This document shows positions 59,611-64,000 of a stretch of 64,000 nt of DNA, one piece after another; position 1 is the stretch's first letter, and every line of letters starts with the position of its first letter. The position numbers were made by a program, and so were the translations under genes. The notes below the pieces were generated by a model. It was not told where the DNA came from, did no database searches, and was given only the letters and a program-made list of their open reading frames with translations. The stretch is from Desulfurellaceae bacterium bin18 (GTDB taxonomy: Bacteria; Desulfobacterota; Binatia; Bin18): positions 186,001 through 250,000 of the forward strand of contig MPMI01000001.1 of the NCBI GenBank assembly GCA_002238415.1. Direction: 5' to 3'.

Positions 59611-60081
59611 ATGGAAGCTGAAAAGAAACTCGAAGAACTCGGACTGAGCCTGCCGCCCATTCCCACCCCGGTGGCCAATTATCTGCCTCTGGTGCGAACC
59701 GGCAACCTCCTGTTTGTCTCCGGCCACGGTCCCGGCATGCTGAAAGACGGCAGCGTATCGTTTATCCAGGGCAAGCTCGGCAAAGACCTGGATGTCGAGC
59801 AGGGCTATGATGCGGCCAAACAGGTCATGCTCAATATCTTGCAATCCATGAAGCAGGAGTTGGGGGATTTGGACAAGGTGCGCAAAGTGGTCAAGCTGCT
59901 GGGCTTTGTCAACTGCACGCCCGACTTCCCCGATCAGCCCAAAGTGATTAACGGCGCGTCCGACCTGCTCGTCGCCCTGTTTGGCGAGCGCGGCCGTCAC
60001 GCCCGCTCGGCCGTGGGGATGAATCAGCTCCCGTTCGGCATCGCCGTCGAGATTGAGATGGTCGTGGAAGTCGAGGACTGA
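59611..60081 (+). CDS. RidA/YjgF-family protein
   Basis: A 156-residue RidA-like protein with LVRTGNLLFVSGHGP early, DLDKVRKVVKLLGFVN in the middle and AVGMNQLPFGIAVEIEMV at the end. The catalytic Arg position of true RidA (in the HARSAVG part) is present, but the longer form belongs to the Rid subfamilies of less clear role. It clears reactive enamine/imine intermediates from amino-acid metabolism. Start 59611 follows AAGGAGACGACA. Confidence 0.9.
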   Translation: MEAEKKLEELGLSLPPIPTPVANYLPLVRTGNLLFVSGHGPGMLKDGSVSFIQGKLGKDLDVEQGYDAAKQVMLNILQSMKQELGDLDKVRKVVKLLGFVNCTPDFPDQPKVINGASDLLVALFGERGRHARSAVGMNQLPFGIAVEIEMVVEVED

Positions 60082-60124
60082 GGCCGGGACCCGCGCCGCC
60101 TCCTATGGAGTTCCGGGCACGGGG

Positions 60125-61105
60125 TCAGACCGCTGCAAACTGTGCCACCAGCGCGGCGTTGGATTCCGCTTTCTCAAAAGCGGCTAACACTGCCTGGGTA
60201 GCCTCCACGGTCGGCATCGCGGCAACCTGACGGCGCAGCAAGCGGGCCATTTTGAGCGTATCGGTATCGAGCAGTTGCTCCTCTTTGCGGGTGCCTGAAG
60301 CCGCAATATCAATGGCTGGAAACAGCCGTCGGTCGGCCAAGCGCCGATCAAGCAGCAGCTCCATATTGCCCGTTCCCTTGAATTCCTGGGCAATGACCTC
60401 ATCCATGCGGCTGCCCGTATCAACCAGACAGGTCGCCACGATGGTGAGTGAGCCACCCTCTTCAAGCTGCCGGGCGGCACCAAACAACCGTTTGGGGATT
60501 TCCAGCGCATTGGCATCGATACCGCCGCTCATCGTTCGGCCGGTAGCCGTATTGAGATTGTGGGCACGGCCCAGACGGGTCAGCGAGTCCAGGACAACGA
60601 TCACATCCTTATCCTGCAAGGCGCTTTCCACCGCTCGCTCCAGGCACGCCGCGGCGGTCTCCAGGTGTTCTTCCAGCGAACGATCATTCGAAGACGCAAA
60701 TATCTCGGCCGGGACGGCCCGGCGAAAGTCGGTCACCTCCTCGGGCCGTTCGTCAACCAGCAGGCTGTACAAGATTGCTTGCGGAGCCCCGGCCGCCGCC
60801 GCCACGCACAAATCTTTCAAGAAGGTCGTCTTACCGGTTTTGGGCGGCGCCAAGATAATAGCGCGCTGGCCAAATCCAATCGGACAGAACACGTCCAGAA
60901 TACGAATCGTCAGGGGCGTATCCGGCCCAACAAGCTCAATCTTCCGGTTGGGGGCTATGGGGACCCGACTCTGAAATTCCTGCAGGGCGGCTGACGGCCC
61001 GGCCGGACCGGTCCGGCGTCCCCGCGGCCTGTTGTGGTCCTGATGATTCCGTCCCCTGGGCTGTGCCCTCCCGCCTCTCCCCCGCTGCCGCCTGTTCTTA
61101 CTCAT
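60125..61105 (-). CDS. Rho-type hexameric ATPase lacking the N-terminal RNA-binding domain
   Basis: A 326-residue protein whose residues 45-326 match the Rho ATPase core: RILDVFCPIGFGQRAII, Walker A APPKTGKT at 86-93, LLVDERPEEVTDFRR, LDSLTRLGRAHN, MSGGIDANALEIPKRLFGAARQ and MDEVIAQEFKGTGNMELLLDRR. In place of the helical bundle and cold-shock RNA-binding domain of canonical Rho (about 130 residues) it has 44 residues rich in Arg and Gly (SKNRRQRGRGGRAQPRGRN). ATG 61105 follows AGGAGCATC. It may be a second Rho with a different RNA contact, or not bind RNA as Rho does. Confidence 0.8.
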   Translation of the reverse strand: MSKNRRQRGRGGRAQPRGRNHQDHNRPRGRRTGPAGPSAALQEFQSRVPIAPNRKIELVGPDTPLTIRILDVFCPIGFGQRAIILAPPKTGKTTFLKDLCVAAAAGAPQAILYSLLVDERPEEVTDFRRAVPAEIFASSNDRSLEEHLETAAACLERAVESALQDKDVIVVLDSLTRLGRAHNLNTATGRTMSGGIDANALEIPKRLFGAARQLEEGGSLTIVATCLVDTGSRMDEVIAQEFKGTGNMELLLDRRLADRRLFPAIDIAASGTRKEEQLLDTDTLKMARLLRRQVAAMPTVEATQAVLAAFEKAESNAALVAQFAAV

Positions 61106-61195
61106 GATGCTCCTATTGTTCCTGATCTCCACGCTGTCTACAAGCTCGGCCTGACTGCAAAACAGAGGCTGCAATCGGCTGACTGAGCAGGCGGA

Positions 61196-62020
61196 CTAAC
61201 GCCCCCCCGCCCGTCGGCGTAGCCATTCTACACTCAGCATGAACAGCAAGGAGAAGGCGGTCAGCAGGGTCGCTACGGCCAGAATCGCCGGGCTGATCTG
61301 CTCACGGATGCCGGTCCACATCTGGCGCGGCACGGTGCGTTGTTCCAGACCGCCCATGAACAGTACCGTCACCACCTCGTCGAACGAAGTGGCAAAGGCG
61401 AAGACGGCCCCGGAAATCACGCCGGGGGCGATCAGCGGCAGCACGACGCGCCGAAAAGTTCGCAGCGGCCCGGCGCCCAGACTGGCCGCTGCACGATACA
61501 GGTTGGTGTCGAAGCCGGACAGCGTCGCGGTCACCGTAATCACTACAAACGGTGTGCCCAGCGTGGCGTGGGCCAGGATAAGCCCCAGATGGGTCTGGGT
61601 CAGGCCCAGGTTTGAGTAGAAGAAGAACATGCCCGCAGCCGAGATAATCACCGGGGTAATCATCGGCGAGATCAGCAGGCCCATGATCGCCGAGCGGCCC
61701 GGCAGGGCGGGATGCGTCAGCCCCAGGGCCGCCAGCGTACCCAGCGCGGTCGCCAGGACGGTGGCCGCCAGACCGATGAACAGGCTGTTGAGCAGGGCGT
61801 GCCTCCACTCCGGGTCGCCCATCACGTTCTGGTACCAGCGCAGCGAATAGGCCGCGGGTTCCAGACGCAGCATCCCCTCGGTAAAGGTGAAGTAGGGTTC
61901 GGCATTAAAGCTGAGCGGTATAATGACCACAATCGGCGCGATCAGAAACACGAACACCGCAGTGCAGAACGCCAGATAGGCGGTCCGGCCCGCGCGCTCC
62001 CAGACTCCCTGTGGTCCCAT
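61196..62020 (-). CDS. ABC transporter permease (PotC-like)
   Basis: A 274-residue inner-membrane permease with six helices. It has FNAEPYFTFTEGMLRLEP in the first loop and the EAA loop in LYRAAASLGAGPLRTFRRVVLPLIAPGV, as expected of spermidine/putrescine-type (PotC) proteins. It follows the PotB-like gene by 1 bp. No ATPase gene is inside the window; it may lie beyond the end. Confidence 0.88.
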   Translation of the reverse strand: MGPQGVWERAGRTAYLAFCTAVFVFLIAPIVVIIPLSFNAEPYFTFTEGMLRLEPAAYSLRWYQNVMGDPEWRHALLNSLFIGLAATVLATALGTLAALGLTHPALPGRSAIMGLLISPMITPVIISAAGMFFFYSNLGLTQTHLGLILAHATLGTPFVVITVTATLSGFDTNLYRAAASLGAGPLRTFRRVVLPLIAPGVISGAVFAFATSFDEVVTVLFMGGLEQRTVPRQMWTGIREQISPAILAVATLLTAFSLLFMLSVEWLRRRAGGR

Positions 62021-62021
62021 T

Positions 62022-63224
62022 TCAGCCCAGCCTCATCCGCTCAATGCCCACCAGGCGGTCGTACACCAGATACAGCACCAGCACGAAGGCCAGCAGCAGG
62101 CCGCCGATTGCCGCGGCCAGCCCCCAGTTCAAGGAACTCTGCATATGGTAGGCGATCATATTGGAAATGAGCTGGCCGCTCCGGCCGCCGACCAGAGCGG
62201 GCGTGATGTAATAGCCGATCGCCAGGATAAAGACCAACAGCGCGCCGGCGCCAACGCCGGGGAGGGTCTGAGGCCAGTAGACCCGCCAAAATGCCTGGAC
62301 CGCACTCGCGCCCAGCGAAGCCGCCGCGCTCATATGCAGCCGCGGAATGGTGCGCATGACCGCGTACAGCGGCAGCACCATGAAGGGCAGCAGGACGTGG
62401 GTCATGGCGACCATGGTGCCGGTCATATTGTAGATCATGGCCAGCCGGCCGTCGTCGGCGATCAGACCCAGCGCGACGAGGGTGCTGTTGATCACCCCCT
62501 GGGTCTGGAGCAGGACGATCCAGGCGGTCGTGCGCACCAGCAGGGAGGTCCAGAATGGCACCAGCACCAGCAGCAGCAGGAGATTCGCCCGGCGCGACGG
62601 AGCATGGGCGATCAGATAGGCGACCGGATAGCCGAGCAGCAGGCACAGTCCTGTCAGACTCAGGCTCACGACCAGGGTGCGCCACAGGAGGGGTAGATAG
62701 ACGCGATACTCGTCCGGGCGCGAAGCGATGCGCCCGTCGCTGCGGCGTTCCAGGTCCAGGGCGTGCAAATAGTGGCGCGCGGTGAAGCGCTCGCCGGCGT
62801 ACCGAATCGCATGCCAGGTTTGTACATCGTCCCAGGCCGCGTGGATGCCGATCAGCGTGTCGCGCCACGACGAACCCTGCGCGTCGCGTACGCGTCGCGC
62901 CGTGCGGGTGATGACACTCCGCAGTCCGCCGTGCACGCGGTTGATACGGGTGGCGACCCGTCCCAGAGTGCGCTCCTGACGCGCCGTACGCAGCTCAATG
63001 GCGAGCATCTCGAATACCGGCTCGGGTGGGATGTGCACGCCGTCCCAATCCTGCAACAGATTCAGGGTTTCGGGCAGTGCATCGGACACCACCGGGTCAT
63101 ACACGCTGCGCGACAGCATGGTCGCCAGCGGCGCAACGAAGGTCAGCCCGATAAAGGCGACCAGAGGCAGGACCAGCCCCACGGCGCGGAGCTGTGGACC
63201 GAAAATTTTTAACGAGCCAGCCAT
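62022..63224 (-). CDS. ABC transporter permease (PotB-like) with extended periplasmic loop
   Basis: A 400-residue permease. The first helix is VGLVLPLVAFIGLTFVAP; a loop of about 160 residues follows before the second helix (LWRTLVVSLSLTGLCLLLG), longer than in E. coli PotB. The EAA loop is MSAAASLGASAVQAFWRVYWPQTLPGV. I took the ATG at 63224, overlapping the solute-binding gene by 16 bp; a longer start at 63266 overlaps by 58 bp and adds a basic, poorly conserved tail. It works with the PotC-like protein and the binding protein at 63.2-64 kb. Confidence 0.85.
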   Translation of the reverse strand: MAGSLKIFGPQLRAVGLVLPLVAFIGLTFVAPLATMLSRSVYDPVVSDALPETLNLLQDWDGVHIPPEPVFEMLAIELRTARQERTLGRVATRINRVHGGLRSVITRTARRVRDAQGSSWRDTLIGIHAAWDDVQTWHAIRYAGERFTARHYLHALDLERRSDGRIASRPDEYRVYLPLLWRTLVVSLSLTGLCLLLGYPVAYLIAHAPSRRANLLLLLVLVPFWTSLLVRTTAWIVLLQTQGVINSTLVALGLIADDGRLAMIYNMTGTMVAMTHVLLPFMVLPLYAVMRTIPRLHMSAAASLGASAVQAFWRVYWPQTLPGVGAGALLVFILAIGYYITPALVGGRSGQLISNMIAYHMQSSLNWGLAAAIGGLLLAFVLVLYLVYDRLVGIERMRLG

Positions 63225-64000
63225 GCGCTGAAGCGCTCGTTCATCTCGTCGCCGTGATCTCTCCACCAGCGCCAGTCGTGGGTCAGGGCGCGGGCGACGT
63301 TTGCCGGGCTGTTCGGCATATGCGGCTGCATGTCCACCCCGGTTTCGAGATGGGTAGTAATCAGGGCCGTGCCCGACTTCCGGGCAGGACTATAGGCGAT
63401 ATAGCGTCCGACCGCAGCCAGGGACTCAGTCCGCGTTGCAAAGGTGAGGAACCTCCGTGCCGCTTCCAAATTGGGCGTACCGGCGACAATACCGAGAATG
63501 CCATGGTCCAGCACCTGGCCGTCCCAGACAATCACAAAGGGTTGGTTTTCCAGGACCTGGGCGTTAAAGATGCGGCCGTTATAAGCAGTGCTCATCACGA
63601 CCTCGCCGTCGGCCAGCATCTGCGGTGGCTGTGCCCCGGCTTCCCACCAGACGATGTCGTCCTTGATCGTGTCGAGCTTACGATATGCCCGGGCCACTCC
63701 CTCCGGCGTGTCCAGCGTCGCATACACCTGATCCACGGGCACGCCGTCGGCCAGCAGTGCGAACTCCAGATTGACCAGCGGACTGCGGCGCATGCCGCGG
63801 CGGCCGGGGAATTTCTCCAGGTCGAAAAAGTCCCCGATCGTGGTCGGTTTGGGGCCGGGAATATGCGTGGGGCTATAGGCATACACCGTGGAGTAGAACA
63901 GCATGCCGACGCCGCACTCGGTCAGCATATCGGGGAAGAAATCGTCCACCGCGGGGGTCCCGTCCGGCGCCGGGGGCAGGTCGATGCCGGCGATGGGTTC
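63209..64000 (-). CDS. ABC transporter solute-binding protein (PotD-like), C-terminal part
   Basis: An open frame of about 263 residues that runs off the window end, so the N-terminus and signal peptide are missing. It has CGVGMLFYSTVYAYSPTHIPGPKPTTIGDFFDLEKFPGRR-like binding-protein text (for example CGVGMLFYST and PTTIGDFFDLEKFPGRRG) and WWEAGAQPPQMLADGEV, a pattern of the PotD/PotF/spermidine type. In this transcript order it precedes potB and potC. A GTG at 63949 is in frame but is internal, not the true start. Confidence 0.8.
   Translation of the reverse strand, partial: EPIAGIDLPPAPDGTPAVDDFFPDMLTECGVGMLFYSTVYAYSPTHIPGPKPTTIGDFFDLEKFPGRRGMRRSPLVNLEFALLADGVPVDQVYATLDTPEGVARAYRKLDTIKDDIVWWEAGAQPPQMLADGEVVMSTAYNGRIFNAQVLENQPFVIVWDGQVLDHGILGIVAGTPNLEAARRFLTFATRTESLAAVGRYIAYSPARKSGTALITTHLETGVDMQPHMPNSPANVARALTHDWRWWRDHGDEMNERFSAWLAR

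Noticed and set aside
1..64000. CRISPR arrays, rRNA, tRNA, prophage genes
   Set aside because: None recognised on reading the window.

Overview
The window (64 kb, GC-rich, densely coded, no rRNA or tRNA seen) looks like chromosome of an uncultured Gram-negative soil or marine bacterium. The mix of core genes (minCDE, hslUV-xerC, purM, nadK, rarA), many LLM-type flavin oxidoreductases, amidohydrolases and ABC solute-binding proteins, and secreted Sel1 and ankyrin repeat proteins, resembles lineages such as Tectomicrobia/Entotheonella or Binatota. This placement is inference from gene content only; no marker gene was compared.

Layout. 0-4.7 kb: serine hydrolase, Uma2 nuclease-like protein, an amidase with a small GatC/AtzG-like partner, a cupin and an ABM-like protein. 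4.9-13.4 kb: a catabolic block (amidohydrolase, N-acyl-D-amino-acid deacylase-like enzyme, two LLM flavin oxidoreductases, a Rieske oxygenase alpha subunit, and a LigA/LigB-type extradiol dioxygenase pair), which fits opening of amide- or ring-containing compounds. 13.4-23.4 kb: DMT exporter, Bax-inhibitor-1 protein, lipase-like hydrolase, PDZ protein, NAD kinase, RarA, epoxide hydrolase, GST, a deazaflavin-type reductase and PurM. 23.5-32 kb: ExeA/GspB-like pair, MinCDE, HslUV, XerC. 31.6-35 kb: zinc-ribbon protein, lipoprotein, two dodecins, 1-Cys peroxiredoxin, amidohydrolase. 35-40 kb: secreted Sel1 and ankyrin repeat proteins, small Cys/His proteins, an enoyl-CoA hydratase and a 72-bp MITE-like element. 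40.1-43.6 kb: a compact three-gene unit (MBL-fold protein, membrane Ser/Thr kinase, zinc-ribbon/HEPN protein), in part visibly more A/T-rich than its surroundings; this is the best candidate for an undescribed system. 43.7-50.7 kb: class III aminotransferase, solute-binding protein plus output-less HAMP sensor, OFA-type MFS transporter, second deacylase. 50.9-60 kb: aldehyde:ferredoxin oxidoreductase family enzyme, HAD, LLM, signal-less solute-binding protein, eukaryotic-type glutamine synthetase, nitronate monooxygenase, NnrU-like protein, RidA. 60-64 kb: a Rho-type ATPase lacking the usual RNA-binding domain, then a PotBCD-like ABC transporter running off the end.

Between genes there is a dispersed hairpin repeat family (four copies, at 13.4, 23.4, 33.8 and 54.0 kb) with compensated stem changes. 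Two copies supply the final codons and stop codon of the gene they abut. A longer imperfect inverted repeat lies at 4.7 kb. Functions are by recognition of family motifs; no database search was run.
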